DNA of 64,000 nt, from assembly GCA_900323505.1 (NCBI GenBank), contig OOIN01000007.1, forward strand, positions 558,001-622,000, in the 5' to 3' direction. A program made the translations under genes and the position numbers. The notes beneath the pieces are model-generated. The model made no database searches. It worked only from the letters and a program-made list of their open reading frames with translations, and was not told the origin of the DNA. How positions within the stretch are numbered: the stretch's first letter is position 1; each line of letters opens with the position of its first letter. This stretch comes from Ustilago trichophora. Its lineage: Eukaryota > Basidiomycota > Ustilaginomycetes > Ustilaginales > Ustilaginaceae. Positions 9,739 through 20,651 of the stretch are shown here, piece by piece.

Positions 9739-11146
9739 CTTGATGATGTGCAGATGCGAGCTTGATTAGCAAAGCTAGCTGATTGGCGTTCCTTGATCCG
9801 GTCAACGGCGGATGCTGGTGAAGAGACACATGAGTGGATTCGATTCACGATGGGTGGATGGAGGAGGGTAGGTGTGGGACCGATGCAGCAGCTGAGCGTG
9901 GACGTCGGTTGAGATGGCAAAGCGGTTCCAAGCGAAGAGTATAAGGTTGATCTGCTTGAATGATAATGAGGGTTGCTGAGCCGAGTTGATGCTGGATGTG
10001 AGATGGAGAGCCGGAGCGAAACGTGGTGATGCCGTATCTAACTAGAGTTGGCGGATTGATGCCGATGAACGCGATGCTAGCCAAGAGTGTGTGGCTATCT
10101 GAAGAGATCGAGCTTGACGGATCGAATCCGATCAATTATTATTCGTGGGAAATCGGCGTGTGATGGTATTGAAATGGACCGAGAGGTGGCTGTTGTGATG
10201 ATGATGATGATGTTTTTTTTTTCTCTTTGAATTGATGGTGCCGACGATGATTCCGAAACTTGGATGTGTGGATTTGCTGAATCTGCAGGCAGCGATTTTG
10301 CTTTTTTGGACAGACGGCAGCCAGGGTTTCCCTGTCGTGGCTGCAAAGAGCAATCAAAAACGCAATGTCGTAGGTGAGGGTTGCCGCCTCTCTCCCCACT
10401 CCTCTCTCACCGTCAAAGCCTCCATCCACTGTGACCCACCATTTCCGATTTCCATTCTTTCTTTTGCAAACTCAGAGTGGCTGGCCTTTTGTTTTTCGCG
10501 TCTTCCTTTCTTTTTCGAATTTTGTCAGTCAGCTGAGATCAAACAAAGCTCAACGTGGACCACGTCCACCCTCTCTCACACTGAGTCGAAAGGGTCCTCA
10601 CCAGAAGAAAATTCCTGAACATGACCTGCCTTCCGGCGAACACCATTGCCGGTCTGACGTTGTCTTTATTTTCCTTCTCATTGCTTCTCGTTGAGATCAG
10701 TTTGCGACGATCAAAAACGGTTGGATTAAAGATAGAATGGAGGTAGACGAAAATTGATTATCTTCAGAAATTGGGCCAAGAAATGTGCGCTAAAAATGCA
10801 GTGGTTGAGTTGCTGCTATTCACTTCCGAGTCCCGATTCTCTTTGCAAAAATAAAAAAACATAGGCGGGTGTGCTTGTCCAAGCTTACTTTTGGGTTGAA
10901 CCCTGGGCGTAAATGAGACGACAAAATCAAGGCAAGCCCACCTCTCTCTCTCGTGTTGAGGAGAAGAGAAAGAATTAAAAAACAAAAAAAAAGTCTCTCG
11001 TGTGAGCTTTTCACTTTTCACCATCACACTGTCACACCGTCCTAGGCGCCACCCTTTCTCCCTTTCACCATCGCGCATTCAGCCGCCGCAACATCATGCA
11101 GCACTCGTGAGAATACGATCGAGCTCATTTTTCGCATCAGCCGACC
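9739..11146. promoter_or_regulatory. Divergent intergenic region, fhl1-like / 11147 gene
   Basis: 1.4 kb between two outward-facing genes. It contains a GAT microsatellite and a short T run (about 10195-10221), and A-rich tracts around 10847-10860 and 10975-10991. Open frames here are short and compositionally random, so I assign no gene. It presumably contains both promoters and leaders. Confidence 0.45.
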
Positions 11147-13519
11147 ATGGCAAACCGCAGCAGGGTCAAGCTCGACCTCGGCCCTCATGGCAAGGTTTTG
11201 GCTTCAGTCGTCGACTTTGACGATGCAAGAGCCGTCGCTGCTGGTCGCTTCAATCTAGAGCCGAGTGGCGTACAGCTCTATGTCAGCGATGGCCAAGATC
11301 TTTGGGAGCTTCACCCTTCTGCATTTCAGGATGTCGTCGCAGAGAACGGAGTCATTGTCGCAAAGGCACTCGACCGTCCAGCTTCTTCAACGAGACGTCC
11401 AGTAGCAGCGGCGGCAGCAGCAATAACCTCAACTGCATCTCCAGCTGTGACCAAGTCTGACCCCCCTCGCGTTGTGCCACCGTCTATAGCTTGTGCAGCG
11501 CGACCCTTGCAGCAGGCTGGCCCGAGTACCAGCACACCACTCACGCTGACCTCTCGCGTCGTTCGCCCACGAGCTTCCTCTTCTGAAAGCTCCGCTTCTA
11601 CCAGCAGCACCAGCTCTGCATCTTCCTCCTCCTCTTCCTCCTCCTCGTCATCTTCATCCGCTGCAAGTAACCGCTCGTCATCGCCTTCTTCTTCGTCATC
11701 CTCCTCATCTTCGAGCCAGGACCGCCGTTCAGAATCCGTTCAGGATGTCACCGCCACCTCTGCCACCGTCCGTACCGTCATGGGTCCCAACGGGCTCCCC
11801 GTATCGTCAAAAGAGCGCTGGGATCCAAATACGCATCGACTCATGTTCGAAAAACTCAATGAGATCATCAGCAACGAGACCATCTACTACACCCGCAAAT
11901 ACACCGAAGAACGATACCGCATATTCCAGCTTCTCATCGACAATTACGGCGATATGGGAATCAAGGGCAACTTTCTGCGTGGACGTACACCACAAGCGCT
12001 CATTTCAAGAGTGTCAGGCGTGCTCAGGAATGCAAGGGAGAGGGGAGAAAAGGTCAAGCAACCTTTCAACTTCTTCTTTCCGAACAAGAGGGACGATGCT
12101 GTTGCGGCCCGCTCCGCTACTGTGCCGGCTGCTCCGATAGTCACCTCCAGCCCAAGCAATAGCAGGGCAGCAACGCAACTGAATGGGGCTGGGATACGAG
12201 CGCACACACAGCCAGCTCAAGCCAGAGCGGCGCCCCATGCAAGAGGCAAAAGTAGAGGAGCCACGACACCAGCTACATTGTCTCAATCACCAGCTCAAAG
12301 CACCGCTACTGTCAATGCTTCCGAGCCGAATAGTGCTCAAGCGAATGGCAAAGGAAAAGGCAAAGGAAAAGGAAAGGGCAAAGACAAGCAGAGCAACGGT
12401 CAAGCGAATCCACCTGAAATTCGCAGGCGGACAGCCAACGCCGCAGCTCTTCCTCATGCAGCTTCATCGCCAGCCAGGCCACAAAAGCGACCAGCAAACG
12501 GCACATCTACAACCACACCGCCTAGAGGGAAGAAACAAAAGCGTGCAAACAAACAGTCCAAGGCAGCGCCGAATAGAGGCCAACGCCAACATCAAGACGC
12601 CTCACCTGAACGATCGCGTGGACAGCCATCGGGCCGGGACCGTTCCCGATCGCTTGCTGCGCCGCCAAATCGACAGGGTCGATCGGCTTCACCTCGGCCT
12701 AGTGACAACCATCGCGATGGTGACGATGACAGGTACTCGCAACGGGTGAGGGACAGATCACCACGCAGAGGAAAGGATTCGTGGAGTCGAAGCCGCCATG
12801 AGCCAGCGTACGAGCACACCGCTGCGGACGGATGGGACGATCCAGAAGACAGACCCCTACGCCCTCCCCCAAATTCGCTGCCAAGAAGGCCGAATTGGAC
12901 GGATAGTCCTACTCAACACGAAGAGAATGATGGCATGGCACCTCCATCTTCGACCCCTCGTGCGAACAGAGGCGGTCGCAGTGGTAATGGAACGCGAGGA
13001 TCTCTCTTCCGGGCTGACACTCGGTCGCCTCCACCAGCAGAACGCCGTTCTCCAACACCACGAAGCAATAGGTGGAAAAGCAAGGCTTCCCCACGTCCGA
13101 CTCCAACCCTGCAAAGCAGTCCCAGGCAGAGGAGGAACGCTGTTGAACGGGCGCTTGAGCATCTAGCCGCTGCTGGAGCTGACCTTTCGATCCCGGTACA
13201 GTCAAGCTCCCAGAATGACGGCGGTAGAGAACGTGCTTGGGGCAGCGTGCATCGTACCTGGCATCGAAATGATCAAGATGGAAGCGATGGAAGACGCGAT
13301 TCTACCGATGCACGCCGATCTATTATGGGTCGTCAGCAACAACAACAGCAGCAGCATCAGCAACAGCAGCAGCAACAGCAGCAGCAACAGCAGCAGCAGC
13401 AGACGTCTCGCAACCATATCAGATACGGCGAAGGATTGAATTCCGGTTGGTCATCATCGATCCCAGACGCCGACCGATTTGCTCCTCCTTCCCCGCGTAC
13501 ACCCCCGCGTTCTGATTAA
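11147..13519 (+). CDS. Unrecognised basic, low-complexity nuclear-type protein with poly-Q
   Basis: A single exon of 790 residues starting at the ATG in CCGACCATGG. I do not recognise the family. An ordered N-terminal block (about 1-75, VKLDLGPHGKVLASVVDFDD to NGVIVAKALD) is followed by Ala and poly-Ser tracts. A second ordered, helical block lies at about 221-314 (ERWDPNTHRLMFEKLNEIIS, YTEERYRIFQLLIDNYGDMG, TPQALISRVSGVLRNARERG). The rest is Arg/Ser/Pro-rich with RS-like stretches, a Gly-Lys repeat (NGKGKGKGKGKGKDKQ), and a poly-Gln run at about residues 729-752 encoded by mixed CAG/CAA. The composition suggests a nuclear or RNA-associated protein; this is inference only. Confidence 0.75.
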   Translation: MANRSRVKLDLGPHGKVLASVVDFDDARAVAAGRFNLEPSGVQLYVSDGQDLWELHPSAFQDVVAENGVIVAKALDRPASSTRRPVAAAAAAITSTASPAVTKSDPPRVVPPSIACAARPLQQAGPSTSTPLTLTSRVVRPRASSSESSASTSSTSSASSSSSSSSSSSSSAASNRSSSPSSSSSSSSSSQDRRSESVQDVTATSATVRTVMGPNGLPVSSKERWDPNTHRLMFEKLNEIISNETIYYTRKYTEERYRIFQLLIDNYGDMGIKGNFLRGRTPQALISRVSGVLRNARERGEKVKQPFNFFFPNKRDDAVAARSATVPAAPIVTSSPSNSRAATQLNGAGIRAHTQPAQARAAPHARGKSRGATTPATLSQSPAQSTATVNASEPNSAQANGKGKGKGKGKGKDKQSNGQANPPEIRRRTANAAALPHAASSPARPQKRPANGTSTTTPPRGKKQKRANKQSKAAPNRGQRQHQDASPERSRGQPSGRDRSRSLAAPPNRQGRSASPRPSDNHRDGDDDRYSQRVRDRSPRRGKDSWSRSRHEPAYEHTAADGWDDPEDRPLRPPPNSLPRRPNWTDSPTQHEENDGMAPPSSTPRANRGGRSGNGTRGSLFRADTRSPPPAERRSPTPRSNRWKSKASPRPTPTLQSSPRQRRNAVERALEHLAAAGADLSIPVQSSSQNDGGRERAWGSVHRTWHRNDQDGSDGRRDSTDARRSIMGRQQQQQQQHQQQQQQQQQQQQQQQTSRNHIRYGEGLNSGWSSSIPDADRFAPPSPRTPPRSD
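13334..13404 (+). repeat. CAG/CAA trinucleotide tract (poly-Gln)
   Basis: A mixed CAG/CAA run, with one or two CAT interruptions, encodes about 22 glutamines near the end of the 11147-13519 protein. The interruptions suggest a moderately stable repeat. Confidence 0.9.
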
Positions 13520-13611
13520 GTTAGATGCCGCGGGATTCACCGTCCTGCAATATATACTCATTTAATTCGTAATACTTTGTGCTTTTCATGCCGGATATTG
13601 TGACACTTGTG

Positions 13612-13632
13612 ACACACACACACACACACACA
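13612..13632. repeat. CA dinucleotide microsatellite
   Basis: About ten CA units followed by a short CT run, just downstream of the 11147-13519 gene. Confidence 0.9.
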
Positions 13633-14283
13633 TACTCTCTCTCTCCAAGTGTGGGACATGGATGTCATCTTGTGTTACGTGAAGAAAGAAGGTGTGGGTG
13701 CCCACATGACCTTCGAACGAGGACTGAAGAAAAGGGTCATTTTCGGAAGTGAGTTTCCGAACAAGGTTGCTTTGGCAATTTTGGCAAAGCTGGACCCGAT
13801 TTTGGCCGTCGAATTTTGCCGATGCAGGCCCTGGACTTCTTCTTTGAACGCTCGACGATGATACTGTACTTTATGCAGGTGTCTGGACTGGTGACCAATG
13901 AAATCTGTGGTTGGAGGCTTGCTGTTGAACGTCGATCTTCGGTGCACACAAGTGAGCCAGAGTGCCAAGTGAGAATAGAAAAATGTGTTCCCGATCTGTC
14001 AGTGACATTGTTGGTCAGCTCCTCACCTCAAAACTTTTTTGGCCCCATTTTGCACAGGCGCAGTGGGACGTTATGGAGTTGATGCTTCCTCTGCGCTTCA
14101 AGAGCTGTACAAAGTGTTCGTTTCCGATCGCTTCTGTTCAGGGTCAAAGGTCGAAAAAAGGTAGCATCGGATCGGAAGGTGAAACAGACGCAGCTACGGC
14201 ATTCAGATTTTTTTTCTTCTTTTCTTTCTTTTCCTTGTCAGAGACGCTAAGAAAGAAGAGCAATGCCGATAGACGTCACGCGC

Positions 14284-14284
<1 letters not shown>

Positions 14285-14337
<53 letters not shown>
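14285..14337. repeat. Poly-A homopolymer, 53 nt
   Basis: An uninterrupted run of 53 adenines, flanked by GCGCC on the left and GGAGTGC on the right. It is by far the longest homopolymer in the window. It could be a slippage product, a relic poly-A tail, or of uncertain length because of sequencing. Confidence 0.9.
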
Positions 14338-14339
<2 letters not shown>

Positions 14340-16217
14340 AGTGCAGCACGTCGATCTTGACACCCTTCAAGGGTCAGGATCGAAATCGATTTCGGTCCGC
14401 TGAACCAGAGGAAGAGGAAGAGATAGCGTTTGCCCCCTCTCACTTAGGCCTCGGTGCTCAAGACCCGATCTACCAACACAAGCGAAGCAAGCGTACCGCT
14501 CATATCATACGAAGATGAGAGATGGTGGCATTTGCCAAGCCGAGTCTAGACATTACCTTCTGTAAGCCACTTTCTCGTATTAAATAGGAGGAGGAGAGAA
14601 GAAGCAATTCAATCTTTTCTTGGCTCTCGTCTTTAAGCATGATTAGGAGGTTGAGGAAATCGAGCTCCGCTTTCTGGTCCGTGTCTCTTGTATCTCGCAA
14701 CGGATGTGTCGAAGTCGGGATCCAAGCAAAGTGTTGCACAAGGAGGGAAAGGATGTAGAGATCGGAGTTAGCAGAAGCTTTCAGCCGTCCTCGCACAGCA
14801 AGGCATCACGAGAGACAAAGTCTTGATTGCTGTCTGAGTTTGCGATGAAAGAGAAGGCTAAAAAGTAAGCAGCATGTTCTACCTCCACTTCCGGCGCAAA
14901 TCCAAACACAATACAGTACAGTATAAAAAAAAAAGAAAAAAAGAAAAAGAAATGAATCGGGATTTCCGTGATTGTCCGCGGGCCTGCTCAAACTGCCACT
15001 GCACAGCACAATATCAGGATCTGATGGTATTCTTTTCTTATATTTTTTTTAGAAAAAAAAAAAACTTAAAGAAGAAAAGAAAATGTGTGTCGATGATGCA
15101 TGGATGCAGCTGTCCGGTTAAGCAACTCAAAAATTTCGTTTGAGATGTACGACCATCGAAAGAGCTGCTTACTGTTCCCAGCCCTGTTGTGGTCATATGC
15201 ATTGACTGTGCGTTGAGCCTCTGGTGTTTGCCGCTCCTCTCGTCAACTCTATGTTCCCTCGGTCGATCGGATGTAAGAAAATGAAAGAGGCAATTGTGAT
15301 AGGCTGACACGGTTGATTAATTGAGTCGAGCTTGGAGAGGGTGCAAGCCTCGCTCTTGCTCCTCACACTTTCCGCGGCTTTGGCTAGCCCTTCCTGTTCT
15401 ACAATCCAACACCACAGAGGAAGCTGCTTTGATGATGAGTAAAGCCTGAAAAGAGGACAGGGAAGTAAGAGTGTCAAAGGCAGAGAGAGGGAGAGCCAAA
15501 GGGGAGAGATACAAGTTTCCCGCGGATCGATGCTTCCGTGGATCTCTCGACGAGACACCTGCGAAATTTCACTGCAGTCCACTACTGCAGAACATGACTC
15601 TGGTCGCCCACCTGACGCACAGTAATGCTACTGCACGGAAAGAAAGGGTCTTCGGATGTGAATGAGAGAAAGATGCCTTTTGCCGGGCCGGCTTCTTTTT
15701 TTTATCTTTTTTTTTTTTTTGGCCTTGCCTAGCCTTGTGCATTCCATCCGCTTCTCTCACTCTGACGTTGTTTGACGTTGCTTTCAAGAGAGAAAAAAAT
15801 CTTGGCATCTCTCGAGTGTCGTTTGTTGGCTCGAAGCTTACTTCGGTTGCTCAGCTTCAGGGATATATGAATGAGTGACCAGACCCTACTCTTGTCAGCA
15901 TGCCGAACTGATCCCGTTTGCTTGAGATTCTTTGCCGTATACCCCTTGGTCATTACTGTCGGCTGCTTGTTGCTTTCCGACCATCACCACTTCTACGACT
16001 GCGCCTGCGGAAATCCTTGGTCTAGTCGCAAACACCTCCCACCCACCCACTCACCCACTCACTCACTCGGATTTGTCTCCGAACAGCTAATCCTCGATAT
16101 CATCCAGCGGAGGGCCCCGATCCTGCTAAGCTGAAGCGGTTTCGGTTTCCTCCCTATTCTCAGCCCGGCTTGACTCTGAACCTTTCAAATCTACCGAAGG
16201 GAATCCACACAGCCTCG

Positions 16218-19200
16218 ATGAGGCTCACACACTCGGCAACTTGGAGAGGACGAGCTTCCTCCAAGTCCTTCACTCTGCTTCTGGCAGCGCTCTGTCTGGT
16301 ATCAGTAGCCTCCACTGCCTCCATCCAGCCGGCAAGCGTTGAGATTGATTTCCTACCAAGTGCACGTCAGCTTTCTTCACTTGTCGAGAGCTCGGTCTTC
16401 AAGAGACATGGCGATCATGGCGATGATGAAGAGGAGGAGCACGAGGACGGCGAACACGAACACGAACACGACCACGACCACGAAATGATGGCACACACCG
16501 ACATGGTCGAGACCGCATCCATGCCAATCGTAGAGGAAGACCACCATCACGATGACCAGAACTCTCACGAGAAAGCCCACATGAGCTCATCTCACGAACA
16601 CGGCCACACACACAGCCACGACGACATGCAAGCCGACGGTCCTTCTCCCAACTCGATTCCCGACGCTGCTGTGGCCGGAATTGAACTTCTCGACCTCCCC
16701 GTATGGCATTCTCACGGCGGACACGGTCACTCTCACGGATCCGGCCCCGTCCGCGAACATCTCAACGAAACGCTTCTCTTCCGTGCCAAAGGTCCCGATC
16801 CGCTCAGTTACATCGAATGGGACTTTGGCTACAGTCTTGGTTCTTCGAACCAGCTGCGACGCTTCACCGCCGACGCCGATGTTCTTGCTGGAAAGCAAAG
16901 GATGGGCGTGGTTGATGGACGTTGGAGGAAGCTCTTTGATGAGAAGGAGGTGGAACAGCGACAGGCTATTGCTACCGATATCGCCTCTCGGCTTCCGGAA
17001 GGAGAGGGTGAGCCAAGCCGTCATCGTGGATTGCTGGTGCTCCACGTGTTCACTGCGGTGTTGAGCTGCTTTGTGCTGCTTCCTATGGCTCTGGTTCTGC
17101 GTGCTGCTCACTCAAGCCTCGCTCCGTTGGTCTCGCTGCTCTATTTGGGGGTTCTCGGCGGGTCCATGTTCCTCTCGATCATCTACAAGGCTCTCACGCC
17201 ACGGCTATATCCGGATAACGCACACGGATCCATGGGATGGGCCATCCTCTGGATCTCTCTCATCACACTTGGGAGCGATGTGTTCCGTCTCATCGGTCAG
17301 ATCTGGTCTGCTGTCTCGGCTTTACGATCTTCCAAGCGCGCAAACAATGGCAACTGGCTCCCCACCAACAGTCCCGAAACCAGCTCTGCGCCTCCATCGT
17401 GGAAAGACGTCGTAGGCACCATGCTCGGCCGCAACCAACTCCACCACCACAACAGCGAATCCTATGATGCACTCGAAGAACAAGCCATGCTTTCTGAAGA
17501 GGCCCAGAGCGACGCACAGGAGATCGACGTTGAGAAGCACATGCAGCCCCGTCATTCTCCATCAAGGCGCAGTGCGGGTAGCTCTCGTACTGGGTCCGGA
17601 TCTGGATCGCCTCACCGTGTACATTTTGACAACTCCGCTCGCAACACACGTGGAGGCAGTGCAGAGTCGCTTGTCGAACCCGTCGACTGGGTCGGAAGCG
17701 GTAGCAGCGTCGTCAGCAATGGAGAGCACCACCGACGTGGTAGTCCGATCGGGTTGGAGCACAACATGGTCGCCTCCCCAACTACGACCGCGTGCAACAC
17801 TCCTCGCAACTCGATCTTTGGCAACGACACCGCCCTCCTCCAACCTCTCAACCTCAAATCGATCTCACTCTGGCGTAAGGAAGCACACGAGGACCAGACT
17901 GCCTCTCCTCAGGATCAAACAGAAGCCAGCTACCCTCCGACCAAGCTCCGCTCCAGCCGGCTGGACACATTCAGGACAGTCGTCAGGTATACACGTGTGG
18001 TGGCGGCTCGCTCGCTGCCCATTTTGGCTTTTGCTACGTCGTATACCGGCCTGGCGGTGTATACGGGTTCGTGCAGAGGCGGATACAAGAATGTTTGCCT
18101 GGCCCATGGGATCAAGGGTGGTATTTTCTTTTGGTTTGGACTGTTGACGTTTGGTCGATATCTCGGTGCCTATGCGGACTGCGGATGGGCGTGGAACAAG
18201 CGTCCTAGCGCTCAGGCTACCAAGGGGAAGAGTGGACTGGCGGCTTGGCGTCACAGTATGCCCAGCGCCGAGTTCGTCGAATGCCTCGTCATCTTTATCT
18301 ATGGAGCCACCAACACTTGGATGGAACGTTTTGGCGCGGCACCAGGTGATCCGTATACGATCAAGCAGATCCAGCACATTTCGATTGCCGTCATGTTCTG
18401 GTTTGCCGGATTGATGGGGATGTTGCTCGAAACCAAGTTTATCAGGAACATGCTGTCGTTCCCGATCGCATATCACCATGTGGCAGCAATACCGCTGAGC
18501 GAGGCTAGGAGGAGGCATAACCAGTCTCGTGGTCGTCGTATTCCCCGCAGTGCTGATAACGAAGCCGATGGCGAATTGGATCTGCTGGTGGAAGCTCAGA
18601 CGCAACCAGCGTCGTACTCTGCCTCGTTCAACCCTTTCCCAGCGCTCGTCATTGGCGTGACGGGGATCGCTATGGCCGCCCACCACCAGGACTATCGCTA
18701 TGAAGTCGAGATCCACATGCTCTGGGGTCAGCTTCTGGCCGGATTCGCATTGCTGCGATGTCTCACGTACTTTTTGCTCTGGCTACGACCCCCAACTGCC
18801 TCGGTACTGCCTTCGAGACCTCCCACGGAGGCTCTGGCGGCGTTTTCGCTATGCTGCGGTGGACTGCTGTTCATGCTGAGCAGCGAAGAGGTGTCGTTTG
18901 CGGCGATGCGCAGTGGATACGGCGATTTTATGGCGATTTTGAACGTAGCTGTGGCTGTGGTGGCACTGCTGTTCTGCTGGACTACGTTATTGATGATGCT
19001 CAAGGGTTGGGCGGTGAGACGCGAGGTTCGGAGGACGCTTTATGGAAACGCGAACGCTGGTCACGCCGGTGTGGGTGAAAGCTCGAGCTCAATGTCGAAT
19101 GCTCTGCAGCTGAATGTTGTGGGAGTGGCGGAGGAGGAGAGAGCGCCAAGGCACATGCGAGCCAGTGTTGTGGATCGATCGGCAGCTGTAGCTGAGGCTG

Positions 19201-19292
19201 AGCCGGTATTTGTGCTTGATGATGAGGAGGATGAAGACGAGAACGACAAGCCCAACTCGAAGCCTAACACCAGCACCACCACATCCAAGTGA
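16218..19292 (+). CDS. YTP1: Ytp1-like multi-span membrane protein with His-rich luminal segment
   Basis: The frame opens at a TTG upstream; the first ATG (16218) gives 1024 residues and begins with a clear signal peptide (SFTLLLAALCLVSVASTAS). Residues about 63-136 are exceptionally rich in His, Asp and Glu (EHEHEHDHDHE, HGHTHSHDD), a likely metal-binding extracytoplasmic segment. A DUF2427-type membrane block lies at about 268-364 (LVLHVFTAVLSCFVLLPMAL, LYLGVLGGSMFLSIIYKALT). A cytosolic low-complexity region follows. The Ytp1 domain spans about 592-924 with many membrane spans (ARSLPILAFATSYTGLAVYT, HGIKGGIFFWFGLLTFGRYL, AVMFWFAGLMGMLLETKF, GDFMAILNVAVAVVALLFCW), and the tail is acidic. 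Ytp1 has no established biochemical activity. The single continuous exon supports the model. Confidence 0.85.
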   Translation: MRLTHSATWRGRASSKSFTLLLAALCLVSVASTASIQPASVEIDFLPSARQLSSLVESSVFKRHGDHGDDEEEEHEDGEHEHEHDHDHEMMAHTDMVETASMPIVEEDHHHDDQNSHEKAHMSSSHEHGHTHSHDDMQADGPSPNSIPDAAVAGIELLDLPVWHSHGGHGHSHGSGPVREHLNETLLFRAKGPDPLSYIEWDFGYSLGSSNQLRRFTADADVLAGKQRMGVVDGRWRKLFDEKEVEQRQAIATDIASRLPEGEGEPSRHRGLLVLHVFTAVLSCFVLLPMALVLRAAHSSLAPLVSLLYLGVLGGSMFLSIIYKALTPRLYPDNAHGSMGWAILWISLITLGSDVFRLIGQIWSAVSALRSSKRANNGNWLPTNSPETSSAPPSWKDVVGTMLGRNQLHHHNSESYDALEEQAMLSEEAQSDAQEIDVEKHMQPRHSPSRRSAGSSRTGSGSGSPHRVHFDNSARNTRGGSAESLVEPVDWVGSGSSVVSNGEHHRRGSPIGLEHNMVASPTTTACNTPRNSIFGNDTALLQPLNLKSISLWRKEAHEDQTASPQDQTEASYPPTKLRSSRLDTFRTVVRYTRVVAARSLPILAFATSYTGLAVYTGSCRGGYKNVCLAHGIKGGIFFWFGLLTFGRYLGAYADCGWAWNKRPSAQATKGKSGLAAWRHSMPSAEFVECLVIFIYGATNTWMERFGAAPGDPYTIKQIQHISIAVMFWFAGLMGMLLETKFIRNMLSFPIAYHHVAAIPLSEARRRHNQSRGRRIPRSADNEADGELDLLVEAQTQPASYSASFNPFPALVIGVTGIAMAAHHQDYRYEVEIHMLWGQLLAGFALLRCLTYFLLWLRPPTASVLPSRPPTEALAAFSLCCGGLLFMLSSEEVSFAAMRSGYGDFMAILNVAVAVVALLFCWTTLLMMLKGWAVRREVRRTLYGNANAGHAGVGESSSSMSNALQLNVVGVAEEERAPRHMRASVVDRSAAVAEAEPVFVLDDEEDEDENDKPNSKPNTSTTTSK

Positions 19293-19983
19293 CAAGCTTT
19301 GCATCCATCTGCATACTAATGTTGATCTCTCTGGTGCCACGTATAACCACTTTGCAGGGGTCCTTCTCTCGAATGATGGCAGCGTCGCTCTGCCTGGGAT
19401 AACATTTCTCTTTTTTCATATCTTGATACCAGGTCACAGACCAAGCATACTGCATCTGGACTCCGTACTTTGTTACTCTTATGATTCTGCTATGTATCTA
19501 CCTATTCAGCTACTCCAAAGCTGCCTGCACTTGGATGCTGTGCACAATTTATTCTCTTGATCATCATGCTCAAAAGATGTGGCAGCGATTGAAATTGCGA
19601 GCTTAGAGAAAAGAAAATAAAACATGGAAGAAAGTGCCGAAAAATTACACAAGCCTCGACTCTGTGTGTGAGAAAAAGAGGAGATTGGAGCGTGAAACGT
19701 GTGAGAGGCGCGTGTTGCACTTTGTGGCTCTTTTTCTGTTTGTGGCTTCCCACTTGGCAGTCAGTCGACTGTCAAGAACGAGTGGAAGCAGGGTACTATA
19801 CATGCCTTGCATCGTGCAGCCACATCACACGGCACTCAATGGCGCCATCAGCTTGAAAACACAATTCTTGGCTCATATCGAGGTGACGGGAGTAGCATTG
19901 GATTGGCCAACAAGAGATGCTGTGGGGTTAAGGATGAGCCTGATTCAAGGTGTGAGGATTAGCAGAGTTGTAGCAAACGGTGA

Positions 19984-20031
19984 ATTTATTTTTATTCTTT
20001 ATTTTTATTTTTATTCTTTATTTTATTTTTT
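19984..20031. repeat. T-rich imperfect ATTTTTATTCTTT repeat
   Basis: About 48 nt of alternating T runs with single A and occasional C, forming an imperfect tandem repeat. Confidence 0.7.
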
Positions 20032-20121
20032 GGGAGCGAGAGAGTGGTCCCTGCAGCAATCAGCAGCAGCAGCGGACCCGCGGCAAAAGTGAATGAGAAA
20101 TCAGGTGGCCAACACTGCTCT

Positions 20122-20157
20122 TGTACTGCACTGTACAGTACTGTACTGTACTGTACC
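20122..20157. repeat. GTACWGTAC palindromic repeat cluster
   Basis: Four overlapping exact GTACWGTAC units start at 20133, 20138, 20143 and 20148. The segment 20133-20146 is a perfect 14-nt palindrome. It lies about 0.5 kb upstream of the hydrolase ATG. Confidence 0.85.
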
Positions 20158-20651
20158 GCGCTCCCGTCTTGGCATTTTGAGCATTCAACAGACTTCGAAG
20201 CAGCAACAATTCGGTGTCTCAGAGAAGAGCGATAGACTCACACCAACCAAAGCACCCTTTCAAACGTCATTGCTACTTCTCTACCCACAAAGACCAAACT
20301 TATCCGATCCCTGAAGAATCTGAGCAGAGACGCCAGCCGAAGCAGAACAACTCCTTTCTTCACCCACTCACTCATACTTGTCTCCTGCTCTCTCCTAACC
20401 ATCATCGACGAAGGCGACGCATACACCACAATCACGGCATTCAAAGGCTCCTACTAGCATATACGCTCTAGAGCACTCGACTCAGCATTATCACGCCGGC
20501 TCTTCTGGCATCATCGCATTTGTGTCCATCCTCTTCACACAAACCGTGTTTGAACAGAGAAAAAAATGCGTGTTGACAGCACATCCTCCATCTAAAATCA
20601 ACCTACCAGCGATTATCGCACACAGAGATTGCATAACAGCTAGGCTTCGCA

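Larger units (their letters stand above)
13520..16217. other. Gene-poor intergenic region, 2.7 kb
   Basis: No convincing coding region. It holds a CA microsatellite (13612-13632), an A homopolymer of 53 nt (14285-14337), a partial GTAC-type repeat (about 14910-14925) and several A/T tracts (14926-14950, 15040-15080, 15695-15720). The segment from about 15960 to 16217 is pyrimidine-rich and probably includes the leader of the ytp1-like gene. Confidence 0.5.
19293..20651. promoter_or_regulatory. Intergenic region upstream of hydrolase
   Basis: 1.36 kb without a convincing gene. It contains an A/T-rich ATTTTTATTCTTT repeat (19984-20031), a GTACWGTAC cluster (20122-20157), and a leader-like pyrimidine- and CA-rich stretch up to the ATG of the hydrolase gene. 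Confidence 0.5.
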
